From Ruegeria sp. YS9 (GTDB lineage: Bacteria > Pseudomonadota > Alphaproteobacteria > Rhodobacterales > Rhodobacteraceae), in assembly GCF_024628725.1 (NCBI RefSeq), contig NZ_CP102410.1, positions 62,001-126,000 of the forward strand: a DNA stretch of 64,000 nucleotides, read 5' to 3'. Each line of letters starts with the position of its first letter. The first letter of the stretch is position 1. Positions 56,167-64,000 of the stretch are shown here, piece by piece. A program made the position numbers and the translations under genes. A model generated the notes under the pieces. That model saw only the letters and a list, made by a program, of their open reading frames with translations. It was not told the DNA's origin and ran no database searches.

Positions 56167-58449
56167 ATGAGCCGCTTTGCCGCCCCCATTGCCGAGCAGA
56201 TCTGGGATATGAAGTACCGCTTTAAACAGGCGGATGGCACCCCCATCGATCAAACGGTTGAAGACAGTTGGCGGCGTATTGCCCGCGATCTGGCGCGGGT
56301 GGAAAACGACCCGGGGCACTGGGAAGAAAAATTCTATGAGGCGCTGGAGGATTTCAAATACCTGCCTGCCGGGCGCATCACAGCAGGTGCCGGCACCGCG
56401 CGTCAGGTGACCCTGTTCAACTGTTTTGTCATGGGAACGATCCCTGACAGCATGGGCGGAATTTTCGACATGCTGAAAGAGGCCGCGCTGACCATGCAGC
56501 AGGGCGGCGGGATCGGCTATGATTTCTCGACCATCCGCCCGCGTGGCGCTGACGTGAAAGGCGTTGCGGCGGATGCCTCGGGGCCGCTGAGCTTCATGGA
56601 TGTCTGGGATGCCATGTGCCGCACGATCATGTCCGCCGGTTCGCGCCGGGGTGCGATGATGGCGACCATGCGCTGTGACCACCCGGATATCGAACAGTTC
56701 ATCACCGCCAAATCCGACCCGGCCCGACTGCGCATGTTCAACATGTCGGTTCTGGTGACCGATCCGTTCATGGAGGCGGTCAAGGCTGATGGACCGTGGG
56801 AACTGGTGTTTGGTGACAAAGTCTATCACACGGTTCAGGCGCGTGATCTGTGGAACAAGATCATGCAGGCCACCTATGACTATGCCGAGCCGGGCGTGAT
56901 CTTCATCGACCGGATCAATCAGGCCAACAACCTCAGCTACGTTGAAACCATCGCGGCCACGAACCCGTGTGGCGAACAGCCGTTGCCGCCTTACGGGGCC
57001 TGCCTGTTGGGTTCAATCAACCTGGCGCGGCTGGTGTCTGAACCGTTTGAGGCAAACGCCCGTTTGAATGACGCGGCCCTTCAAGAACTTGTCGCCACGG
57101 CTGTCCGGATGATGGACAATGTCGTTGATGTGTCAAAATTCCCACTGGCCGAACAAGAGGCTGAAGCGCAGGATAAACGCCGTATAGGATTGGGTGTGAC
57201 TGGATTGGCGGATGCGCTGCTGATGCTGGGCCTGCGTTATGGGTCCGACGAGGCGGCGCGTCAGACCGAGCGCTGGTTGCACGCGATCGCCCGCGCCGCG
57301 TATCTGGCGTCGGTCGACTTGGCCAAGGAAAAAGGGGCGTTTCCCCTGTTCGATGCCGAGAAATACCTGGCCAGCGGCACGATGCAGCAGATGGATGACG
57401 ATGTACGCGAGGCCATCCGCGAGCACGGGATCCGCAATGCGCTGCTGACCTCGATCGCGCCCACTGGGACGATCTCTCTGTACGCGGGCAACGTGTCGTC
57501 GGGGATCGAGCCGGTCTTTGCCTATGCCTATACGCGCAAGGTTTTGCAGAAAGACGGCTCGCGGACCGAGGAAGAGGTGGTGGATTACGCCGTTCAGATG
57601 TGGCGCGACAAGTTCGGCGACGTCGAACTGCCCGACTATTTCGTGAACGCCCAGACGCTGACCCCGGCCGAGCATGTCAAGATGCAGGCAGCGGCGCAGA
57701 AATGGATCGACAGCTCGATCTCGAAAACCATCAACTGCCCCGAGGATATCTCGTTCGACGATTTCAAGGACGTGTACATGCAGGCCTGGGACCAGGGCTG
57801 CAAGGGCTGCACCACCTATCGCCCGAACGAGGTGACGGGTTCGGTGCTGACCGTTTCGGAAAGCGACGACAAGGTGCCGGGCGAGAGCGCCGACGCGCCG
57901 CACGAGCTGGACGGTGGCGACGTCATCTACATGTCCGAACCGCTGGACCGCCCGCAGTCGCTGGAAGGGTCGACCTACAAGCTGAAATGGCCCGACAGCG
58001 AGCACGCGATCTATCTGACGATCAACGACATCGTCATCGGTGGCCGCCGTCGCCCGTTCGAGGTGTTCATCAACTCGAAGAACATGGAGCACTACGCCTG
58101 GACGCTGGCGCTGACCCGGATGATCTCGGCCGTGTTCCGGCGGGGCGGGGACGTGTCTTTCGTGGTCGAGGAACTGAAGGCCGTGTTCGACCCGCGCGGC
58201 GGGGCCTGGGTGCAGGGCAAGTACATCCCCTCGATCCTGGCGGCCATCGGCGGCGTGATCGAGCAGCACATGATCGCGATCGGGTTCCTTGAGGGGGAAG
58301 GGATGGGACTGAAATCCGACCCGCAGGCGCAGGTGGTCAACATGGATGCCCCACGCGGCAAGGCCTGCCCGTCTTGCGGCCAATACGATATGGTGATGAT
58401 TGAGGGCTGCATGACCTGCCGTAGTTGTGGACACTCGAAATGTGGCTGA
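56167..58449 (+). CDS. nrdJ: B12-dependent (class II) ribonucleoside-diphosphate reductase
   Basis: This 760-residue adenosylcobalamin-dependent reductase has NCFVMGTIPDSM with the first active-site Cys, ATNPCGEQPLPPYGACLLGSINL with the thiyl-radical Cys, DKRRIGLGVTGLADAL, and APTGTISLYAGNVSSGIEP. The C-terminal domain ends in paired cysteines (CPSCGQ, CMTCRSCGHSKC) for re-reduction and metal binding. It makes deoxyribonucleotides in air or without it, and requires B12. I find no cobalamin riboswitch upstream, as expected for a sole reductase. A terminator follows at 58538. Confidence 0.96.
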   Translation: MSRFAAPIAEQIWDMKYRFKQADGTPIDQTVEDSWRRIARDLARVENDPGHWEEKFYEALEDFKYLPAGRITAGAGTARQVTLFNCFVMGTIPDSMGGIFDMLKEAALTMQQGGGIGYDFSTIRPRGADVKGVAADASGPLSFMDVWDAMCRTIMSAGSRRGAMMATMRCDHPDIEQFITAKSDPARLRMFNMSVLVTDPFMEAVKADGPWELVFGDKVYHTVQARDLWNKIMQATYDYAEPGVIFIDRINQANNLSYVETIAATNPCGEQPLPPYGACLLGSINLARLVSEPFEANARLNDAALQELVATAVRMMDNVVDVSKFPLAEQEAEAQDKRRIGLGVTGLADALLMLGLRYGSDEAARQTERWLHAIARAAYLASVDLAKEKGAFPLFDAEKYLASGTMQQMDDDVREAIREHGIRNALLTSIAPTGTISLYAGNVSSGIEPVFAYAYTRKVLQKDGSRTEEEVVDYAVQMWRDKFGDVELPDYFVNAQTLTPAEHVKMQAAAQKWIDSSISKTINCPEDISFDDFKDVYMQAWDQGCKGCTTYRPNEVTGSVLTVSESDDKVPGESADAPHELDGGDVIYMSEPLDRPQSLEGSTYKLKWPDSEHAIYLTINDIVIGGRRRPFEVFINSKNMEHYAWTLALTRMISAVFRRGGDVSFVVEELKAVFDPRGGAWVQGKYIPSILAAIGGVIEQHMIAIGFLEGEGMGLKSDPQAQVVNMDAPRGKACPSCGQYDMVMIEGCMTCRSCGHSKCG

Positions 58450-58537
58450 GGCGCGGGGTGGGGGCTTGTTGTGGCGTTTCACGTGACATGACCTAAACGT
58501 TTCAATAGGTCATTTTAGGCTGGTGATATGAGAAAAC

Positions 58538-58566
58538 GGCCTCGGATTTCTTCCGGGGCCTTTCTC
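58538..58566 (+). terminator. Intrinsic terminator after nrdJ
   Basis: GGCCTCGG (58538-58545) pairs with CCGGGGCC (58553-58560) with one G-T pair and a 7-base loop, followed by TTTCTCCT. A further inverted pair, TGACCT (58489-58494) with AGGTCA (58507-58512), lies just before it. Confidence 0.75.
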
Positions 58567-58631
58567 CTGTCTAGCGGAGTTGATGAATGGCGATAGCGCT
58601 GCTGGTACATCGTGGCCACCAAGAAGTGGAG

Positions 58632-58782
58632 ATGAGACAGAAACCCGGAACCAAGCAGAGCCGCGGCGAGAAAGTCGTAAAAGACATTCGTCGCGCGAAG
58701 CGCAAACTTTACTCTGCGGAACAGAAGGTCAGGATCGTGCTGGACTGCCTCAATGGCGAAGACAGCAAATCAGATTTGCCGC
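58632..58782 (+). pseudogene. IS3-family transposase OrfA, 5' stump
   Basis: From the ATG at 58632 about 50 codons (MRQKPGTKQSRGEKVVKDIR, then AKRKLYSAEQKVRIVLDC and LNGEDS) match the N-terminal helix-turn-helix region of IS3-family OrfA proteins of the MRRKPGTK-type. Homology fades at about 58780, exactly where the minus-strand gene from 64000 ends. The rest of orfA, orfB and the right end are absent. The frame continues to 58898 without resemblance to a transposase. It marks the edge of an insertion. Confidence 0.8.
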
Positions 58783-61700
58783 CTAGTACATGGTTTGCGA
58801 AGCTTTTTTGGCAAACCAAAAGCGTGGGTCCTGCCCGCTACGTTTTAATCCGATATATATCGCTTTCACACCAGAAGACTCATCGTAGCTTTTGCTAGAT
58901 TTGTACTTCGTGAAATCAATTTTGAACACGATACTGCATTTGCAGGACGCCAATGCTTCGTTAAGCCAATTGCTTTCCGCCCATAAGGTGCTTCCTTCGT
59001 TCTGATACCTGCTGCGATGATTGTCGGGGTCCCGCACCCACTCACCCCAGACTTCGCTCTTGATCGTTAGTGCGCCTTCTCGGCTATGCCATTCTCGCTT
59101 ATCATCATCATGTTTCAATTCTAGAAACTTGTTGAGATTTCGCCCTAACTTTGGGCGGGCTATTGCTCCCCGAGCAGCATACTCATCATGATCATCTATG
59201 CCTATACTCCAGTATTCAGGATCGCAGATAAGCGGAGAGAATGGCTTATTCATCCTGTGGCGATCAAAATACCCATCTGACCTGAACATAGGCAGCCAAA
59301 GATCGTGATAATCGGATTTGGAAAACTTAGCACACTGACCCACGGCCCCCCTCGTTTTGACCAGCGCAGAAGACAAGCTAACACAAACTCCATCTGGAGA
59401 GGTCCAACGACCGTAGATCGGCAGAAACGAACTTTCAGTTTCACAACCTAAACCTATTTTGTGGAACAGTGTTTCCTTGTCTTGCAGAGTTTCTTGGTCT
59501 CCGATGCGGTCGCCTAAAAATCGTTCCAATGCCTGGCTAGGAACCCGATCTTTATGGTCAGATAACCAAGAACCATCTTCGAATGAAACATCTCGGTCTT
59601 TCAGAAATTCTTTCCAAGGGTCACTTTCCTCCCAATCGTAACTCTGTCGGATCACGGGTTTCATTCTAGCTAGAGTGGTTACAGCGTGGAGTTGAGCGTG
59701 TCTCTGAATATGCTCCCGATATGTTTCATACCGCTCATCGCCTCGATAGCGAGCATGACCAGGAAACTCGGACATGTTTTTAGTGTTTGGCCAACGTTTG
59801 ATGACCTCAGTGGCGATTGCATCGTTGGCTTCTCCGTTCGAAAGATTAAAGAGCCGAGCCACCTTGGAAACTTTGTGGTCCATAAAATCGTAATCGAAAC
59901 CAAACTCAATCCTACGGTCAACTTGCTCCGGCCAATCGGTACGCTCAATGAAACCGTGATGTGGCACTTGAACTTCCTTCCAAAGGTCTGACAACTCGGA
60001 ACTTTTGGTGCCAAGACCTTCGACGTGTTGGATACAACGCGCAAGATGAAGCTTGTTGATCACATGTAAATCGTCTCGCTGCGCGAGCGTCAAAAGACGC
60101 GCCTTGACTGGTCTAAGTAGATTCGCGTGATAAGGTGCTGCGCGTGAAAGTCCCATTAGCAGCCATTGTTGCGCATTCATAAATGCGAAATAGTGCTCCT
60201 TGGAGGCTAACGATGCGTTTTGGTCGACATCGAAGCGATCCAACAAGCGCTCAATATCTTCTACCAACCCCATATCAAGCATGGTCTTTATGCTTCTTGC
60301 AGCGTTCCAACGAACATAGGCATCACTATCACCCAATAAATGCCAAATGAGATCAACGGTTACATCGATTTCGTCACCTTTTCCTGCGAATGCAGCACGA
60401 TAAGCGCCTTCACCGATTTCATCTCCTACATTGGCTGCGGAGCCTGAAAGCAACTCTTCTAAAGCTTCTAGTGCAGTCTTTGCTTCGGTATGGCTAGACA
60501 GGTTGGTTGCAATCTGAAGCCACTCGTCGCCACTAAGCTCCAGGCGTTCCTTTGCGATGGTTTCCAAGACTATTTGCAAAACAAATTTTGAATCACCACA
60601 CAACGTCGAAAGGCGATGGATTTGCCTAGAGATGCCCGTATATCGCAGGTCAAACAACCCGGACCCCTTGAAGGCAAATAGGGTCTCTACAAACCTTCTG
60701 ATACCGTTCTGTACATGTGCCGAAGTACTTCTCCACGCCTCTATGCATTCAATCATCAAGTCGAGAGTGTTGTCGAATTCGAGTTCAGTAGTTTCGCAAA
60801 GGGCTTCGAGGAAACCTTTTCGTTCGCCATAAGGGCAGGTCTCCACAATTTTTTGAAATAGTCGGTTTTTGTTGTCGTATGGAAACCCTTCGAAGGATTG
60901 AACTTTTTGAAAAGCCTCGTCTAGAGACGCAGACGAAACAAAATTGCAATCCGCGCAAATTGCAGAAATAGCGAGTTCTCTAGCGGCTTCATCCTTTTTC
61001 TTACCCAACTCTTGAAGGTCGCGATCAGGGCTCGTTCTATTGGAATTGTTTCTCTGAGCGTTCTCGATGTCTTGCCTTTTGCGCGCTGCTTTACGCAGAT
61101 TTACCAAGCGATCCCGCAATGCATCGTCGTTGATCTCTTCGTGAGCATCCACGCATTCAACAAGACTTTTCCAAAGGCCTTCCCAACCGCCGAAGCTGTG
61201 TTCGCGCTCCAATTTCTCCATTATTGCAGTAAATATTGCTCTCTTATCTTCAGGGGCTGCCGCCGAAAGCAAGTCATCAAGCCCTTGGCCGACCTCCCAT
61301 TCGTGCCAGCCGTGATCTTCGCACACTGCAAGCATTATTGCAGCTCGGCGCGGGTCTAGTTGACCGGCTTTGGCAAGATAGCAGGCAAATTGTGGTAAAC
61401 CGTACGAATAGTCCACAACGTCCTGATCATTCCATCGCATCAATTTATAAAACGCAGGAAAGCCAATAGAAGTAGAAGCGGCTCTCCCAAACAATGCCCA
61501 TCCAAACTTGGAAGGTTCATGCTGGAAGATAGTTTGGCAGAGCCCCATGAACCGATGTGAGAGTTCAGGCTTCACGAACCCCCCGTGCTGCTTTTCAGCA
61601 AAGAGCATAGCCGAGTAAATCAGATCATGATCGTCGCCGCCCATCTGATCGAGTTGCGCCAGACCTTGAGCATAGTAAGACTTTGCTTCATCTACACTCA

Positions 61701-64000
61701 GCGAGAGCAATGAGGTGGCCAACTCGCGATATGACTCGCCCCTTTGCTCGATATAGTCGTCAGCTACAATTTCCTCTGCAACCTTGGCGGCGTAATTTCC
61801 GACAATGTCGGACAAGTTAGCTCTCCATGCCAAAAGTGTCAGAATACCCAGCTTGTCACTCACTGAAAATCTATTGGATTCGATGACCGCAATTAGCTCT
61901 CTTGCTTCATTCTCTTTGACGAATTCGCAATGACGCAAAATGGTCTTTGCAAGACCGATACCGACGTGGCGCGCGACATTGTCCCGACCTGTTTCAGCTC
62001 TCCAGTGCACATCTGGTCTCAACGTAGGCTTCCAAGTAGCCAAAAACTCCATCAAGACATCGTTGGAAATCGGTTTCTTGCTGAGAACGCACTTTTCAAG
62101 GGGTTTGACCAACTTCAAAACACACGAAACACCTTTTACGATCTCGTCGCGCTCTTGGCTTGAAAATTTCTTGCGTTTTTCGGGCTGTTTTAATTTTCGA
62201 CCTCTCTCGTGGGTCTTTGTGGTGACAAGGCCATCAAGATACTCTCTCAATTCTGCATCCGAACCAATTGACTTAGTCTTCCGCCCTATCTTCACTTCGT
62301 CCGGCATCAAGTTGTGAAATGACAATTGTTTACCAGAAGACCAAGCCGCCAAACACGAGGATTGGACAGGCATCCATACCCTGTTCAAACCATGCCGCTC
62401 TGCATAGTCGTAGCTTGATGGCCTTTTGGGTTGATACAAACTGAGTAAGCGCTTGGCTGATTGCCTCGAATTGACGATCAAGGCCGTTAGCGCGGCGCTT
62501 GAAATCGCGCCCTGGAGTTCCTTTTCATGATCATACTGATCTTCTGGTACTTTTTTCTTGTAGCGAAGTGCCAGGGCGCTGGCTGCACGAGAAATAGCTC
62601 TTTGTTCGTCTACCGTGAGGCCGCAATCTTGCTTTAGCAACCCAATTTGCAATGGGAGTGACAAGCATCGTTTAGATGCCGCAAAATCGGCGAGCACCGC
62701 CAACGCGTTGCTGGCCAGTGCAGTTTTGTGCTGACTACATAGTGCAATCAGCTTCTCAATCACTGAAAGAGCAAACCTGAAATTCCAAATTTGAATATTT
62801 CTGTTTAGTGAAGACAGCTCACCTTTGAGCACACTGAAAAACATGACAGCGGCGACATCGAACGCTTCAAATCCGGTTCTTTGGAACCGAGTTGTTTCAT
62901 CGTCGTTATGTAGATGCCAGTTTATCCACCCAATTGCCCGGTTTTGATGGATTCGTGCCTCGTCAAAATCTTCTGTGAAACTGTAGGCAACGGTCAATCG
63001 AGTATCTCTCGCACCCCGCCAACCAGAACGATCATTAAATAGCCGCCGAGATGCATCTGTATCTCCCAGAAACATCGCCAGAGACGGAGAGCGCCGGATG
63101 AACTGGTCGCCTCGTGCATTCGCTGAGGCAACCTGAGAAAGCTGCACAGTGAGTCTCAAAACTCGGTCCAGATCGTTGTCTCTAGTTGCGAGTGAATACG
63201 CTGCGTGAAGGCGGGCAAGTTTTAGAACTCGACGCCCATACTCCGTTTCAACAGCATCAGGGAACACATTTGATCCCGAGAGTTGGTAGGCCCTTTCGCT
63301 GTCACCGATCACCACAAGGAAGTGGGGTAACGCCTCCGCAGCATAGATTGAGTCCTTTTGGCGTCTTTGAAGCCTTTCAGCTATGGACTGTTGAGCAGTG
63401 TACTCGCTCGCGTAATTATCCTTGATGTGTGTTTCTGTTGGTTCATCCCGAAAAATAGCACCGTGCTTGACCAACTCGAGCATTGGCGCAAGGTCAGAAG
63501 CCGCGCTGTTGACTTGGGACACAGACCAACCAAGGGCTGCCGCGAGTTCATCAAGCGGGATTGGTGGAGGCAGAAGCGACAATGCCGCGAAGAACTCACA
63601 AACCTCAACGTCGTTCCAACCTGCGGTGTGAAGGTCTCGGAAAATTTTGTTGCACTTTTGCGCAATCAGTTCTTCAACTAAGATTTCCGAGTCGGGCGCG
63701 TTGTTGGAAACGTTTTTAGCCCAACTCTCAACGAGATACTCAAGAACACGCGCATTTCCTCTCGACCTTGAGAACGCCACAGCAAACTCGGTGGAAGTAA
63801 TTGCTTCACGCCTTGTCTCAAGAAATCTCTTCGTTTCACTTTTCGAAAATGGCGCAAGTTCGACGCGTTCGACACGACTATTGCCGACAACACCATCCAT
63901 GCGATGTGGACGCGCGGTTAGCATTAGTTTGACGCCGTCGATAGGTTCTGAACTTAGCGAAGCGAGTAGCAGCTTGGGAAAAGATGCCTCACCACGGATG
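58783..64000 (-). CDS. Giant STAND/NACHT-like NTPase with helical repeats (5' end outside window)
   Basis: The frame is open across the window edge; at least 1738 residues are present. The visible N-terminal part is the end of a STAND NTPase core: LLLASLSSEPIDGVKLMLTA (sensor strand and TARPHR), LAPFSKSETKRFLETR, and SRGNARVLEYLVES, the usual arginine and GNxR motifs before a winged helix (IPLDELAAALGWSVSQVNSA). The remaining roughly 1500 residues are mostly alpha-helical, with HEAT-like pieces (AYVRWNAARSIKTMLDMG). A C-terminal module rich in Trp and Tyr follows. GC is about 45%, well below the 60% around. This architecture is that of Avs-like phage sensors, but I recognise no specific family; Walker A and any effector domain lie beyond 64000. 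It ends at a truncated IS element. Confidence 0.7.
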   Translation of the reverse strand, partial: IRGEASFPKLLLASLSSEPIDGVKLMLTARPHRMDGVVGNSRVERVELAPFSKSETKRFLETRREAITSTEFAVAFSRSRGNARVLEYLVESWAKNVSNNAPDSEILVEELIAQKCNKIFRDLHTAGWNDVEVCEFFAALSLLPPPIPLDELAAALGWSVSQVNSAASDLAPMLELVKHGAIFRDEPTETHIKDNYASEYTAQQSIAERLQRRQKDSIYAAEALPHFLVVIGDSERAYQLSGSNVFPDAVETEYGRRVLKLARLHAAYSLATRDNDLDRVLRLTVQLSQVASANARGDQFIRRSPSLAMFLGDTDASRRLFNDRSGWRGARDTRLTVAYSFTEDFDEARIHQNRAIGWINWHLHNDDETTRFQRTGFEAFDVAAVMFFSVLKGELSSLNRNIQIWNFRFALSVIEKLIALCSQHKTALASNALAVLADFAASKRCLSLPLQIGLLKQDCGLTVDEQRAISRAASALALRYKKKVPEDQYDHEKELQGAISSAALTALIVNSRQSAKRLLSLYQPKRPSSYDYAERHGLNRVWMPVQSSCLAAWSSGKQLSFHNLMPDEVKIGRKTKSIGSDAELREYLDGLVTTKTHERGRKLKQPEKRKKFSSQERDEIVKGVSCVLKLVKPLEKCVLSKKPISNDVLMEFLATWKPTLRPDVHWRAETGRDNVARHVGIGLAKTILRHCEFVKENEARELIAVIESNRFSVSDKLGILTLLAWRANLSDIVGNYAAKVAEEIVADDYIEQRGESYRELATSLLSLSVDEAKSYYAQGLAQLDQMGGDDHDLIYSAMLFAEKQHGGFVKPELSHRFMGLCQTIFQHEPSKFGWALFGRAASTSIGFPAFYKLMRWNDQDVVDYSYGLPQFACYLAKAGQLDPRRAAIMLAVCEDHGWHEWEVGQGLDDLLSAAAPEDKRAIFTAIMEKLEREHSFGGWEGLWKSLVECVDAHEEINDDALRDRLVNLRKAARKRQDIENAQRNNSNRTSPDRDLQELGKKKDEAARELAISAICADCNFVSSASLDEAFQKVQSFEGFPYDNKNRLFQKIVETCPYGERKGFLEALCETTELEFDNTLDLMIECIEAWRSTSAHVQNGIRRFVETLFAFKGSGLFDLRYTGISRQIHRLSTLCGDSKFVLQIVLETIAKERLELSGDEWLQIATNLSSHTEAKTALEALEELLSGSAANVGDEIGEGAYRAAFAGKGDEIDVTVDLIWHLLGDSDAYVRWNAARSIKTMLDMGLVEDIERLLDRFDVDQNASLASKEHYFAFMNAQQWLLMGLSRAAPYHANLLRPVKARLLTLAQRDDLHVINKLHLARCIQHVEGLGTKSSELSDLWKEVQVPHHGFIERTDWPEQVDRRIEFGFDYDFMDHKVSKVARLFNLSNGEANDAIATEVIKRWPNTKNMSEFPGHARYRGDERYETYREHIQRHAQLHAVTTLARMKPVIRQSYDWEESDPWKEFLKDRDVSFEDGSWLSDHKDRVPSQALERFLGDRIGDQETLQDKETLFHKIGLGCETESSFLPIYGRWTSPDGVCVSLSSALVKTRGAVGQCAKFSKSDYHDLWLPMFRSDGYFDRHRMNKPFSPLICDPEYWSIGIDDHDEYAARGAIARPKLGRNLNKFLELKHDDDKREWHSREGALTIKSEVWGEWVRDPDNHRSRYQNEGSTLWAESNWLNEALASCKCSIVFKIDFTKYKSSKSYDESSGVKAIYIGLKRSGQDPRFWFAKKASQTMY

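Noticed and set aside
58587-58898. A complete 103-residue gene
   Set aside because: Only about 50 codons match IS3 OrfA; the remainder is antisense to the end of the STAND gene. It is a remnant.

Overview
The window looks like chromosomal DNA from a marine Roseobacter-group alphaproteobacterium (Rhodobacterales, Ruegeria/Phaeobacter-like). The reasons are the high GC (about 60% by eye over most of its length), a B12-dependent class II ribonucleotide reductase, the hisS-hisZ-hisG block with the short HisG, a DUF1489 gene, a fused indolepyruvate oxidoreductase, and many ABC-transporter catabolic operons. The assignment is made from protein recognition only; no database was searched.

Layout. 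(1) 1-590: the 3' end of an indolepyruvate:ferredoxin oxidoreductase gene. (2) 883-17614: a large unassigned catabolic regulon. A minus-strand operon (15579 down to 883) encodes a complete carbohydrate-type ABC importer, three NTF2/SnoaL-like proteins, a HisD-family and an SDR dehydrogenase, a LacI regulator, a cupin, a SAM methyltransferase, a MetE-like methyltransferase, an alpha/beta hydrolase and an RraA-like protein. Divergently on the plus strand lie a fourth NTF2-like protein and an amidohydrolase-2 lactonase-like enzyme. Two strong LacI-type palindromes 54 bp apart sit in the divergent promoter region. (3) 17712-24316: an aminotransferase, a glutaryl-CoA-dehydrogenase-like flavoprotein, a fused alpha/beta E1 2-oxoacid dehydrogenase and an acyltransferase-like protein, with a divergent LysR gene. 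(4) 24361-27711: a second LysR gene, a beta-hydroxyacid dehydrogenase and a sterol desaturase-type hydroxylase. (5) 27880-34517: phenylacetate catabolism (PaaX-type regulator, thiolase, paaABCDE and an extra ferritin-like Paa protein). (6) 34772-37973: zinc uptake (znuA / zur-znuC-znuB). (7) 38091-47475: purine salvage and oxidation, xdhABC coupled to a BMP-type nucleoside ABC transporter. (8) 47819-58449: housekeeping genes dnaE, two small exported proteins, slyX, hisS, hisZ, hisG, a DUF1489 gene and nrdJ. (9) 58632-64000: a sharp change to AT-rich DNA, with an IS3-family transposase stump joined directly to a giant STAND/NACHT-like NTPase gene that runs off the window.

The two most interesting items are the LacI-controlled operon with four NTF2-like paralogues, whose pathway I cannot name, and the giant STAND-type protein next to the truncated IS element. 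The latter has the look of an anti-phage defence gene on a small island, but its N-terminal half lies outside the window. I saw no tRNA, rRNA or CRISPR array.
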